Source of the DNA: Toxonevra muliebris
Taxonomy: Eukaryota > Arthropoda > Insecta > Diptera > Pallopteridae
Assembly: GCA_963691655.1 (NCBI GenBank)
Contig: OY829326.1
Coordinates: forward strand, 52,507,776 to 52,571,775
DNA: 64,000 nucleotides
Reading direction: 5' to 3'
In this document: positions 37,585 through 49,040 of the stretch, piece after piece
Position numbering within the stretch: the stretch's first letter is position 1
Layout: the number at the start of each line of letters is the position of its first letter
Notes under the pieces: generated by a model
What the model was told of the DNA's origin: nothing
Database searches by the model: none
What the model saw: only the letters and a program-made list of their open reading frames with translations
Position numbers and translations under genes: made by a program

Positions 37585-38381
37585 TCAATTTCTTTTTGTC
37601 CTTTATGCAAGTTTTCCTCCTTTTTCACCGTTGTGTCTCGTCTATCTTTTTCCGAATGCAATTTTCCTGCTTTCGTATTGCACTGATCCCTTTTCTTATT
37701 TATTTTACTTTTATAGACGATTCTGTTTCTAATGCTACTGTTGTTCTTGCATTAACATTTGTGAATTAAGTTTTTAAATAGTTTAGTCCAATACAACGTA
37801 AATTTTCTGAGAATCAGAACATTTTTCCGAATGCTTCAAGATTTTTTGTTGCTGTTTGACATTCTCCTATTTCTGAGTTGATGAAAGAAAATTCGGCACA
37901 GGGTTGCATGTAAAAGACAAATGGCATCTGTAGGTTTGAATAAAAAACACCTGTGCGATGTTCTTGTTTTACCACATATCACGAAAGTGGCTGCTCAGAC
38001 GGGCGCAAGCATGAACACCTGTCTGAAAGAGAAAGATAGAAAAAATAGGTAGTTAGAGAAAGAGAGGCGAGTTTATAGCTCGTTCTCACAACCTATTTTT
38101 TCTACCTCTCTCTTTCTGGCAGACGTCCATGTTTGCGCCCATGTGAACAGCCACTAACAAAATAAAATAAAAAATTGTACATTTTCCTGGTTTTCCTGTT
38201 TTTGCGAATAAATATATGTGTTTTTCCTCGTTTAGTTTTAATACTATTTATGTAAGCCTTCTTAAAATTATGTATGTTTGATAAGCAACACTGGCAATTT
38301 ATAAACAAAACTTCCTCAGCTGTTTATATTCCACTCGATTGACTATCTAGTTTAAAATAAATTAATAAACAGTAGTGAAAA
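37585..38381. promoter_or_regulatory. Shared upstream region of ENTR1 and ATMIN homologues
   Basis: About 800 bp separates two divergent start codons and must contain both 5' UTRs and promoters. A 64+64 bp inverted repeat lies at 37986-38155. An E-box-like core promoter motif (CTCAGCTGTT, close to AWCAGCTGWT read on the other strand) lies at 38315-38324, some 60 bp before the ATMIN start. No TATA box is evident. Confidence 0.55.
37986..38155. repeat. Inverted repeat in divergent promoter
   Basis: The left arm 37986-38049 (AGTGGCTGCTCAGACGGGCG ... GATAGAAAAAATAGG) and right arm 38092-38155 (CCTATTTTTTCTACC ... GCGCCCATGTGAACAGCCACT) are reverse complements at about four of five positions. The 42 bp loop contains a smaller CGAG/CTCG inverted pair. 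The arms include a GAAAGAGA purine tract and GGGCGCAA. MITE-like size; no clear target duplication. Confidence 0.75.
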
Positions 38382-39644
38382 ATGGAAATTTTTACACATT
38401 TCACACCTTTAGCAGAAGAATTGCTACCAAATCACAAAATCAAGTGCATGCAACAAAATTGTAACTCAACTTTTACAAATACAGGAAATTACGAGATGCA
38501 CCTGAAGCGCCATCACAAAATACCAGCAGGTCTGATTGACGCCAGCAAGACACCTCGATTGTTTCATTGCCCAGAACAGAATTGCATGTATAATGTGGCA
38601 CGGCAGGAGGGTAAGCATTTTAAAAATCTAAAATACCTACGTCAACACTATCAGAAAGTGCATGCCGAAAAGATTCATGATTGTAAGCGTTGCGTTAAAA
38701 AATTTAGCACCGCTGGACAGCTAGCGGCACACCGTGAAAAGGCATGTGGAAAACGATTTGTTTGTAAAGTGTGCGGTTGGGATTATGAGTCTATGGAAGC
38801 ATTGCTATTGCATGGAAAACGAAAAAATCACATTGTAATGGATGCCAAACCAATTAAAGAATCAACAATCGAAAAGTCAGCTTCCAAACTTATTGCATCC
38901 AAATCGAAATGTAATCAAAATCAACAAACTCAAACTGAAGGTATTCGCCGTTATCTGTTAACTTGTTAAATATATTTTTAATGGCGTTCTTCTTTTCAAG
39001 TAGTTGAAGCTCAGCCAAAGCGTCTACGAATGATAAGTGTGCAAACAGATTCGCCAATATCAACAACATCAGTTATTCCATTATCATCCCATACCACCGA
39101 TATAGATCATCATGTGAATACAACAAATGATGATTTGGATGACCTACACTCCCTTCTACGTGATATTGAAACACAAACAGAGCTCCCAAATTCTTACTCC
39201 ACATCTTCGGCCACGTCAACGCACTCTACAAATACCAATTCCAGCTTTCTTGTGCAAATGCTTGGTCAATCAACACATAGCCACACACAAACATGTGATG
39301 ATTTTCTTTCCGAGTTTGGTCTGAATGTTTGCCAGGCCACTCAAACTCAAACAAATTGGTCTAGCTTCTCTACAACAGATGATGATAAACATCAGTACGC
39401 TTCGGCAGCCATTTCAACACGTTTCGCACATGATGAACTTCTCGTTTCTACTGAAACGCAAACTAGTTTTACGCAATGCCTGCTGGATTCGTGTACTGCT
39501 CCCCGTGAGTCAGAGGAAGAGGGTTTTGGCAATCTATACATTACACAGCATACACAAACTTGTGATACTCTGTTAGAAGGACTGTTTGGTAGTCAGGAAA
39601 ATGATTTAATTGGTAGTTTTCAATCAACATACACGCAGACATGA
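38382..39644 (+). CDS. ATMIN: ATMIN/ASCIZ-like zinc-finger transcription factor
   Basis: Two exons, 38382-38940 and 39001-39644, with a 60 bp intron, encode 400 aa. Four C2H2-type fingers fill residues about 20-150 (CMQQNC..., CPEQNC..., CKRCVKKFSTAGQLAAH, CKVCGWDYESMEALLLH). A basic PKRLR stretch follows. The remainder is Ser/Thr-rich with TQT motifs at residues 183, 244, 282, 300/302, 339, 371 and at the very C terminus (398-400). This is the ASCIZ/ATMIN layout: the factor activates the gene for dynein light chain LC8, and LC8 binds the TQT array and turns the activator off. The fly orthologue is known to control cut up (ctp). The intron's acceptor is a tandem AAGTAG, so isoforms may differ by one Val. 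The ATG has a good context (GTGAAAAATGG). AATAAA at 39939. Confidence 0.93.
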
Positions 39645-39938
39645 TGGTTTGATTTGGGTTTACATGTGAAAGGTGATAGTGATAGAGGTGATCCTGATGT
39701 AAGGGAAGACCTCAATGAAAGTCGAAATTGAAGAGAATATTTATAACAATACTTAATTTGAGTACGTTAATAATAGTTAATAATTATAATGTCTAATGGT
39801 GCCAGAGCCTCGATATAGAGAAGGTTTGTTTCTCTACCTGAGAATCAAACCTGTGGAACGGATACTCTAATCCAAACTTTACTTCATTATAATTATACTT
39901 TTCTACTGTTACAATTTAAATTGTAATAAGATTTACTC

Positions 39939-39944
39939 AATAAA
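39939..39944 (+). terminator. Polyadenylation signal of ATMIN gene
   Basis: AATAAA, 295 bp after the stop codon, in an otherwise plain 3' UTR. Confidence 0.55.
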
Positions 39945-40589
39945 TTTTATTAAATGAATTTGTGTGGGCCCAAGCCCTAAACTTGTACAATTATTTTGTT
40001 ATTGGTACAATACGGCATAATGTCATTGGCTGCTTCCTTTTGAACTGTGTGTTTTATTTGTAAACCTTATATATGTATAATTAAGAAAATGTGATCATAT
40101 TATACCCAATATTCACAAACATTTAAAATAGTCAAGTATTTAAAGATGCCACGTTGACGTCAGTGCTACAATCGACGATAGGTTTTGGCTACTTCCATTC
40201 AAGATTCCTCACTGACTTTCCGTTGCTGAAGCCTCCGTTTTTGTTCCATCGGTGCTTCTGAATTTTTATAGATAGGCTTTTTAAGCTCTCAATTGTGGTT
40301 AATTAATGTAATGGACATCAGGATATCTTTTTCTTGGCGTTTTACCACAGTATTCAGAGTAGCACACATTCTTAGCTATAGTGGTGTTTCTCTGCTGATT
40401 TCTGTACACATCTCATGGTCTCATATAATTTGATGACACAAACGATATGCCTGGAGCGAGTTGTTTTGATCTTAGTTGTTATTTATTTTTGGTATTACTG
40501 ACAAATAATAGTTCTTCTTCTAATCTATTACAATTTATTTTGAAATTCAACTCACTTTTTCTCCATATTCCCCACGCACACGAGAAACA

Positions 40590-41602
40590 AAACAAACGTT
40601 GATAATTGCAAATGCCAACTAAAACGCACCAAACGAATGATGCGAAGAAACGTAGGCAAGAAAAGTTCAAATAAAAGAGTAGCAAACAGTTAAAGGAAAA
40701 CAGAAGAGATTTTCACTTGGAAAACTCATTGGAAAAGCGGAAAGAGTGCGACTAAAAACAAACCAACAACAAAAAATATACAAAACAATTCTAAATGCGC
40801 TAGCCAATTAGGGGGAGGGAAAATATACCATATAGCTACTATACCGCACAGAGGAAGAAGAAAAAGTGTGGAAAATTCTGCCGTAGATTCGAGCTAAACC
40901 GGTCTCCAAAGTGACGTACGAAAGAAAACGAATATATTCTCGCCCGCTTCATGAAAAAAGTGAAAATTCGTGAAAATTATTAATGCAAACAATACAAAAA
41001 ATTGCATATTATTAAAAACAAATCAAAACATTTGCGTGAATTATGAAAACAGTGCCGTAACTTGCACAAAACGCTGACAATACGGTAAATTTGTTTTGCG
41101 CTGCGCTGGGTGCTGGTGATGGCAATGGTGGGAGAGGCAGCACAGCCACAGTAAGCAATCAGGTGAGAGGCGTAGCGAAGTGGTGCAGTGTGTTGCGGAG
41201 ACGTAGCTTTTTCTTTTTGCGCATTTTGTTAATTGAATTAATATTTATTGTTTTCCTTCATTTATTAAAAAGAAAAATTCTGCACAAATTGCATTCTTTG
41301 CGTGCTCCGTGTGTGTGTGTTTGTGTGTGAGGATAAAAAGTAATGCCTGCTGCTGCGCCGCTACTAATTTGGAGCAACGACATTCTGGTGATAGTTTCTA
41401 GTGCGTATGTTGCAAGTGGTGTGCCAATTTACTGTGATTTCTTTCTGGGTGTAACTAAAATAAGGTATTACAAAAAGTAAAACGAATATAGTGCAAGAAG
41501 ACACTAGTTTTATCAATTTGCAATTGCTACATCTTAAAATTTCAATGTGGAAAGTTCATTTTGCGTCGGCCATGGCCCAACAACAACGCGCGGACAAAAA
41601 GG
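40590..41602 (+). promoter_or_regulatory. Probable 5' leader exons of the RASGEF1 gene
   Basis: A purine/CAA-rich stretch ends at a consensus donor (41162, CAG/GTGAGA). A second candidate exon ends at 41601 (AAAAAG/GTAAAA) and contains GTCGGCCATGGCC, a strong initiation context, followed by CAACAACAACGC. These may be alternative 5' UTR exons of the RASGEF1 gene; exact starts are not visible and no transcript data are available. Confidence 0.3.
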
Positions 41603-43212
41603 TAAAAATCAATGTTACCATTTCATCTTTTCCTTTTTGTTGTTGATCTTTTTTTGCTGTTGTTCTCGTTGTTGTAACATATATCTTTGGCACAGGCAAA
41701 AGCAGTACATATTAGCTGTTTTGGGTGTGGGCCTAAATGGCAAATTTCCGTTTGATGTTAATAGCTTAGAAGGATTAAATTAATACTATCGGGAATTGCT
41801 TGCCCATATGTTGTGGTTTATTCTTATTCACACTTCATAGTTGAAATGAAGCTCATCAAACTTTTTGGCATTTGTAAATTGTAAACTTTTTGTACGTAAG
41901 TTTCTTTTGTGACCTTTTCTCTTGTAAATTTATAAGCAAATTACTTTGCAGTATAATATCAACAACTACGTAAATCTATCAATTGATCAATTAAGGTAAC
42001 TTTTGCTATATTATGCAATAAAATCAAGCAATCAATCAATCAATTGAAAACTAACAGGCATACATATTTGTCTAACATTAATTTGTGGCTTGGAATAATT
42101 TATGCATATTCTTGCAGCTAAATAGCAAAGTGTCAAGAATATTTGCTAAATAATATAGTGTTGGTTGTTTCCATAAGCAAAAAATAGATAGTAATCTATT
42201 CCTATCAGTGCAGCTATATATGCCATATGGCATAATTAAACTTGAGAGTAACCCAGTTATTTGATCTCTGAATTAGGTTTAGAGTCAAAACCTCGAAATG
42301 GAGAATGAAAAGAATATGTTCTCTTTTCTCTCCGATAACCTACTGAAAGCAAAGCATTTTGTTTATTAGGAGCTCTCGTCATAGCTACGAGTGAAGAATT
42401 CGTATTCTTAATTCCGTTGTGGCCATGAAATCCCCCCGAAATTTCGAAATTCTGGGGATTAGCTTCACTATATCCGTATGAAACGAAACTTTGACAGTTT
42501 TTTGTGATGATTTTATACGAATGCCGAAGTGTGTCGGAAGCTGAAGAAAAATAAAGAAAAACAGGAAAGCAAAGTTTTAAAAATATTAATTATTAATTAC
42601 TTGTGCATAATTTATACGTAAATGTTGCAACAAGTCTTGACCGCAGTCAATATGGAACGGTCACACATTGCATTGGGATTCCCAAAAACAGAAAAGAAAA
42701 ATATCCACAGTTTTGGGAAGAGATGAATGTGCAGTTAAGCAGGATTGGTATGACGCCAGAAAATTGCGTTTTCCATAGAAATCTTTTTTATTATCCCTTT
42801 TTTTCTTCATTAGTCATATCCACCTTGATTCACTTTTTACAAAGCTTCACTTCCAAAATATTCAAGTTTCGTTTCATTGCTTCCCATATTGTTGATTGTG
42901 CACCCTCTGACAGAAATCTCAAAACACCCAAACATGTCCCAAAGCTGTTACTCTCTGCTTTCGACACACCAAATTTTCGTTTTGAATCAATTGTAAAAAT
43001 AACTGTTATTTTAAATTAAATTAAATTTAGGAAATCGGGAATTAAGAAAATATTGCCTTGGGCTACTAATTCAAAAAAAAAAGAAAATAATTTTTGAGTT
43101 TCTCAATTTCGGACTATAACTGTAGATGTGTATGTCTTCGCAATTTATAATTTGATTTACAATTCATTTACACTTATGCCAATTTTATTTCCACTGCCAA
43201 AAGCATGCAGAA

Positions 43213-43296
43213 ATATCGTCGCCTGAGGATTGATTTGGCGTATGTGTATACAAATTCGTATACCTATACGCCAAATCAATTCTCGGGCGACGATAT
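43213..43296. repeat. 84 bp palindrome, copy 2
   Basis: Same unit as 28095-28178, differing at a few sites (CCTGAGGATTG in the left arm, TCTCGGGCG in the right arm). It is 330 bp upstream of the RASGEF1 start codon, within its likely leader intron. AT flanks both ends. Confidence 0.85.
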
Positions 43297-43624
43297 ATTG
43301 TCTGCACATGTACATAATAAAACCTTCATTACATTATTTAGAACACACGAAAGGATGTGAATATAAATTGAGAAGAGAAGTGAGCCAAATAACATTGATC
43401 CCTGCGTCATATCATTGGGGATAGAAAGAGGCTGAGAAACTAATGATTTTCCTGAAGGGTGAGATGCAATTGGAGAATTTTGTATAAAATGAAATTATTA
43501 TTACTGTTTTTCAGACTCATATTAATCAAAATCTCAATGAGATTTCAAAAGTACGAGGACCAACGATAGTAAAAACAAATAAAAAAAATAACTATAAAAA
43601 CTTATACGAAATACAAAGAAATTT

Positions 43625-46253
43625 ATGTTGCCAATGTCGAATAACGGCATAAATAACGCCACCACAAATGGGCGGAATAGTGCCAATTCAACAACAACAA
43701 CAATAACCCAAGCAAAAACGTCAATTAGTCACAAACAAAACGATGGAAAAACGATGATGTCGACGACAGCAACAACTACGAATGCAATGCCGCCTCCACT
43801 GCCAGAGAAAAATTCAACAACTATACAAAAATCGAATAACAACGACAACAGCAGCAGCGATACGAATGCAACGACACATCGCCGTGATAGTTCGAGTATT
43901 AGTGGTCAACAACAACAAGGTAAAAGGGACTCACGCAAATACCAATACGCAAAACCACAAACTCAACTGGTAAAAGATAAAAATTTGGAGGAGCAGCAGC
44001 AAAATGCTGCTAGCGATGCTGAGAATGATAGCCAGCTGCTTGTTTACTATGAAGGTAACTTAGTGTCTGGAACGCTCGATGCACTCATCGAACATATGGT
44101 GCCAACCAGTGATTATTATCCAGAGCGGAATTATATTTTTTCCTTTCTACTGAGCGCACGTTTATTTATACGGCCACATGAGCTACTTGCCCAGATATCA
44201 CAAACATGGGAACGACAACAACAAAAATTCACTTCCGACGTAGTAGATGAAGCAAATTTCAGTCATTTAACAGTAGCAGCATCAGCATCACCGCTTTTAC
44301 AGCGAAAAGTGGTAATAGTTGGAGGAATTACTGTGACTTCTACAGCAATAGTAAATGATATTGGTGCTTCTTCTGCAGTAGCAGGTGCAACAGCAGAGTC
44401 TGCCGCTCTGTTGCATGGTAAATCACAACGTTCAACAACTCAAAAATGTGCTCAAAATTGCATACGTCTACTATCCGAATGGATTGAGACATTTCCATAT
44501 GACTTTCGAGATGAACGGCTGATGCAGCAGGTGCGAATTCTGGCACGTAAATGTGTCTACATCGATAACTCGCTGGGCAAACAAGTATCGCGTATATTAC
44601 AATTGCTGGTGCAGCGTTTAACTGCGCTCGAGAAATACGAAGAATTCCTACAATCACTTATTGCTGCTGATCTCAATTCCAGTCAACATTCATCACTTAA
44701 TACATCAGCTTCAGCTTCATATACCGCCTCCTCCTCCTCCTCTAATGCTACTACGTCCACTATTGGGCTTAATAATTGCTTAGGCAAAAGTAATCACCAT
44801 CACCTTGAATCTCATCATAAATCTACTTTACCTGCTTCTTCAGCTACTCATGCTTCTTCTGCCTCTAATTCAAATGCTCACTCTTCCGCTGCTGGCTCAG
44901 ATAGCAGCAATTCGCATGATGTACTGCTTGGCATTATGGATATATGTTCTAGTTGCGCTCACTTAGCTCATCAATTGACTGCAATCGAGCTGGAGCGATT
45001 ATCGCATATAGGACCCGAAGAATTTGTGCAGGCTTTTGCTAAGGAATATCAACATTCCATAGCTAGCAAAGCAACAGCCAGTACTAGTGGTACGAGTGGG
45101 GGAGTTATGAGTACATCGTTGAACGATATGAAGAAGACACGTAATCTGGAATCGTATGTGGAGTGGTTCAACCGCTTGAGTTATCTTACGGCATCGGAAA
45201 TCGTAAAGGTATTTAGAATGATTGTATGCTGCGGTACTGTTATTGGACTGACTTTTTTTTCTTTTTATTCTATAGTATCCGAAGAAGAAGCAACGCGTGC
45301 GTATCATCGAATATTGGATTGAGACAGCCCGTGAATGTTTTAATATTGGAAATTTTAATAGTCTGATGGCAATTATAGCAGGTCTAAATCTATCGCCAAT
45401 ATCAAGACTTAAGAAAACGGTATGTTATTAAGAAAATAGTCTAGAGACTATAGTCATAATCAAAAATAAAGTGTACTTTACCTGAAATCGTAGAGGTTGT
45501 TGGGGAGATTATATTTAAATTTTGTTCGCCAACCTCATACTATATTTTAATAAAATAATAATTACAAATAAGATTATTTTTATGAAAAAAATTGATGCTA
45601 AAGTTGCTGGCGCATAATGCCACTGATAATAAATTATAATTCAGTTAAAGTTTACTTTATTTTTGATTGTGGCTAGACTCATTAATATGATTAATTTATA
45701 AATTTCTGTCATACAGTGGTCAAAAGTGCAATCAGCAAAATTCTCGGTGTTGGAACATCAAATGGATCCAACATCAAATTTTAATAGTTATCGGTCAACG
45801 CTTAAGGCGGCTATGTGGCGTTCGGAGGGCGCAACCGATGAACGTGAACGCATAATCATTCCATTTTTTAGTTTATTCGTTAAGGATTTGTACTTTTTAA
45901 ATGAAGGATGCTCGAATAGGTAAAAAAAAATAATTTTTAAAAAAATACAATTACAAATATATAGAAGTTCTTTTTGTACCTCCTCTAGATTGCCAAACAA
46001 TCATATAAATTTTGAAAAATGCTCACAACTCGCCAAACAAGTCATGGAATTCAACGAATGGAAAAAGGTTACATGTCCTTTCGAGAAGTTGCCAAATGTT
46101 ATTGCATTTTTACATAATAGCGCGGTGCTGAATGAGAATACGCTGTCGATGGCTTCATTTGAATGTGAGCCACCCGAGAATACTGAGGAAAAAGGGCGCT
46201 ATAAAACTGTTAAAGCAGAAACGAAACAACAATTGCTGCAGCAATTACAGTGA
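43625..46253 (+). CDS. RASGEF1B: RASGEF1-type Ras/Rap guanine nucleotide exchange factor
   Basis: Four exons, 43625-45208, 45276-45419, 45717-45919 and 45989-46253, encode 731 aa; phases and GT-AG borders agree. Residues 1-135 are low-complexity (Asn/Thr/Gln, PPPLPEK). From about 138, LVYYEGNLVSGTLDALIEHM to about 345 is the RasGEF N domain, split by an Ala/Val/Ser-rich insertion (about 205-275). A Ser/Ala/His-rich linker (about 355-430) leads to the CDC25-type catalytic domain (about 438-715) with HQLTAIELERLSHI, NFNSLMAIIAGLNLSPISRL and FFSLFVKDLYFLNEG. The YYEGNLVSG plus DYYPERNYIFSFLLSARLF block is typical of the RASGEF1 family, whose mammalian members activate Rap2. An in-frame TAA at about 43585 precedes the ATG, so this is the first start in the exon; an upstream coding exon is unlikely but not excluded. 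The A/B/C subtype is uncertain. Confidence 0.9.
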
Positions 46254-49040
46254 ACAAAAAAGTTTTTATTTTATATATTTTTTTAATTATTAATTTTCTG
46301 TTCGTGTTTGCGCGCAAAACGCTTGCCATTTTTTGTTTAAATCATACATATATGATACTTTGAAAGATATTTTGAAAAGGAAGAGCATATCTATTTAAGT
46401 TTTAGTGCATAAGCTAGCTGCTCATACAATGGCTTCAAAAGCTCATTGTATTGTTGCATTTAATTTAATATAGAGTTACTTTTTTATATATTATAGCTAA
46501 CAACCGGCCGTATTTTTGGTGTTCCGCAAAGGAGCAACTACACTCTAGTGTTGCCAGTAAAAATTGTACTTAATGCATTTAATTGTAATAACATGTAATC
46601 GATAAGTAATTGTAGTTCCGAAATCTCATTTGTAATTTCTAGCGCTTCTTTATTCATATACTTACACATACAACATACAACTTACATACATACATTATAT
46701 ATTTTTACAAAAAAAAAAAAAAAATCAATGACGTGCAAATTTGTTTTTTTTATTTTTTATTTTTATTTTGAGGTAATGTTGAAATTTTTAAATTAATTAT
46801 GCTAAGATTTTTATCTATGCTTGATCGTTTTATAACTAAATGTGTACATTTATATATATTATTATCAAGTATGTATGTGTTTTCTATTTAAAAAAATAAG
46901 TTGACAGTATTTACATATTTACATTTATATACATATATTTATATAAATATATTTAAAATATTATATATAGATAAATTAAATCTTTAAAAAGTAACAAAAA
47001 AATGAAAGAAGAAAGAAACAAAATTGAAAACGTAAGCATCTTACAGATATTTTTCTTTATTATATCGTAAAACAAACAAACAAACAAATCAAGTATATAC
47101 ATTCGTGGTAGCTATTATGATGCTTTCCTTTTAAGATTCATAGCTTAAGCTAAATTTAAAAATTATTAATTATATTAAAACAAAAAACAAACAAATCATA
47201 CAAAATAAATTCTATACAAAAAAAAAAAAAAAACACTTGGAATGCAACAGACCATTTTTTGAGAATAGTGTAAAATTCTGTTTGAAATTTCGACTAATGG
47301 GTGAAATTATTGGTTAACCATACGTAAGTAAAGAATATGAAAACTGATTGAATTTAGTAAATATAATTTCTAATTTCACTACACCACTTTAAGGAAAAAG
47401 GTTAATTTAAAAGTATGCAAACTGAGTGGAAAGGCTTTAATACATTAATATGAAGCTAAATATCTTAGTGTAGTCCCCGATAAGAAGTTCATCTGGAACT
47501 TACATTTATCGAATACTGTTAAAAGCAAGAAAGACAAAAATTACTTGCTGGTCATATCAAATTCGGCCAAAAACACAGCAGGGAAAGCATGAATTTAAAT
47601 CAAGACAAATTCGACATCAAAGAATGTCATACTAGCAATGATAACGAACCCTATCGCAGCAATTAGGGCAATAACTTGAATTCCCAGACAAGATAATTTA
47701 AAGAAAAGCTAACGAAACCCTAACCGAGTATTACCCGACATATGTATATTGACCCAGAAGAAATTATAGGCTATAGTATAGTACACTAACAGGCCTACGG
47801 ATCGAGATTTGAGTAAACCGTTGATATAGGACAAATATCCTCCATATTTATAGTTGAGTTCTGTACTAAAGAGACCTACGTTAGAGGATATATACATATA
47901 CATCCTGTGGGACAATGAAACATTAAACTAATACAGTATAAAACCTGTAAGTTATGAGCATTTTTCTAGCTTCCATCAACTCGGTCCAACAGGAATAAAG
48001 TTATATTGGCTTGAATTCTGGGTCACGAAAGAGTAGATAGTGATAAAAGAGTCTTTATTTGACGCGTGATGAAATTATGAGAAAGGGCACCAAGAAATAT
48101 TCATTCAATTAAAGTAATTAAATATTTCCGAAGAGGGTAAAAAGGATTCAATAAGTAGTGATCTTTTTGGCAAATCCTCCTAAAAATTTGATGGTTTGTT
48201 TGGGATACGACAAAAAATAAAAATATTCTTTCCATAAAAAAATCAAAACTTGCAAAATAAATAAGAACGGCGATCAGCTTCCTATACGTATATGTTTACT
48301 TACGAATAAACAGAGTTTCTAACGATAGCCAAATTTCAATTTGCAATTAGAAATTTGCTCAGTTTGCGCTATTTGCGAGGTGTTTTTTATTAGAAACTAT
48401 TAAATTCTTGATATATAAAAAAAAAGAAATAGGGGGTATGAGTAATATTAATATAAGACTCTATACGCTTAAAAAACGTAGGCAAATTGATAAAGCAAAA
48501 TGGCAATATCAGGGTACATAATTTTTAATCCTTGTTTCTTGTAAAATTTTTTGAGTTTTCTCATTTGTGAAAACCAGTGAGGAATAATATTATTTATATT
48601 TACGTTTTCCAACACTGTTGTAAGGTGTCTACTACAAAACATATACACAGTATGCACAATCTATTACAATTTCAAAAGAAAGTGCATTGCAGTGAATAAA
48701 AAATTTAAATGCTCGAGAATAAAGAAAGAACATAAACACAAGTTTATACAGATTTTTTTGTATAATAAATCCATAATAACTTCGGGTTAAAGCAGAATAA
48801 GTGCTGAAATTCACTACGAAGGATCCATTTGAGGGAAAGTTTAATTTAGCCTTCATGTTTTGAATTGGAAAAACGCGGTAAAAGTGCTCTGTGTTCAGTT
48901 AAAGAAACCATGTACTTTTGACAATAAACTTTTCGAATTAGTAAATGTTAAATAGTAAAGGAAATTCAACGGTTTAACTTAACCTCAAAGTTTGGATGGA
49001 AATGAAAAATTTGTAAAAATTACGAACAAGTAACTGTTTT
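46254..49040. other. RASGEF1 3' UTR and intergenic DNA
   Basis: A long AT-rich 3' UTR-like stretch with an AATAAA at 47204 follows the RASGEF1 stop. A reverse-transcriptase relic lies at 47430-47690. The rest (47700-49040) holds only short ORFs without recognisable content. Confidence 0.55.
47430..47690 (+). pseudogene. Non-LTR reverse transcriptase fragment
   Basis: A frame from about 47457 reads KYLSVVPDKKFIWNLHLSNT, matching the KYLGVxLDxKLxWxxH motif at the C-terminal end of jockey-type reverse transcriptases. It is followed by a shifted frame with FGQKHSRESMNL-like content corresponding to FGKxWGLxP. The fragment is short and broken; no ends are visible. Confidence 0.6.

Larger units (their letters stand above)
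39645..43624. other. ATMIN 3' UTR and RASGEF1 leader region
   Basis: 39645 to about 39960 is the ATMIN 3' UTR. From about 40550 the DNA becomes purine-rich and GC-richer, as in long fly 5' UTRs: AACCAACAAC and CAACAACAACG runs and a consensus donor AATCAG/GTGAGAGG at 41162. A palindrome copy lies at 43213-43296. A 138-codon ORF (42603-43019) is unrecognised. I see no other gene. Confidence 0.5.

Noticed and set aside
37313..37732. 139-codon plus-strand ORF over the ENTR1 first exon
   Set aside because: Antisense shadow of the first coding exon; no homology and it runs on through the 5' UTR.
39127..39576. Two ORFs in another frame inside ATMIN exon 2
   Set aside because: They are out-of-frame readings of the TQT-rich C-terminal coding exon.
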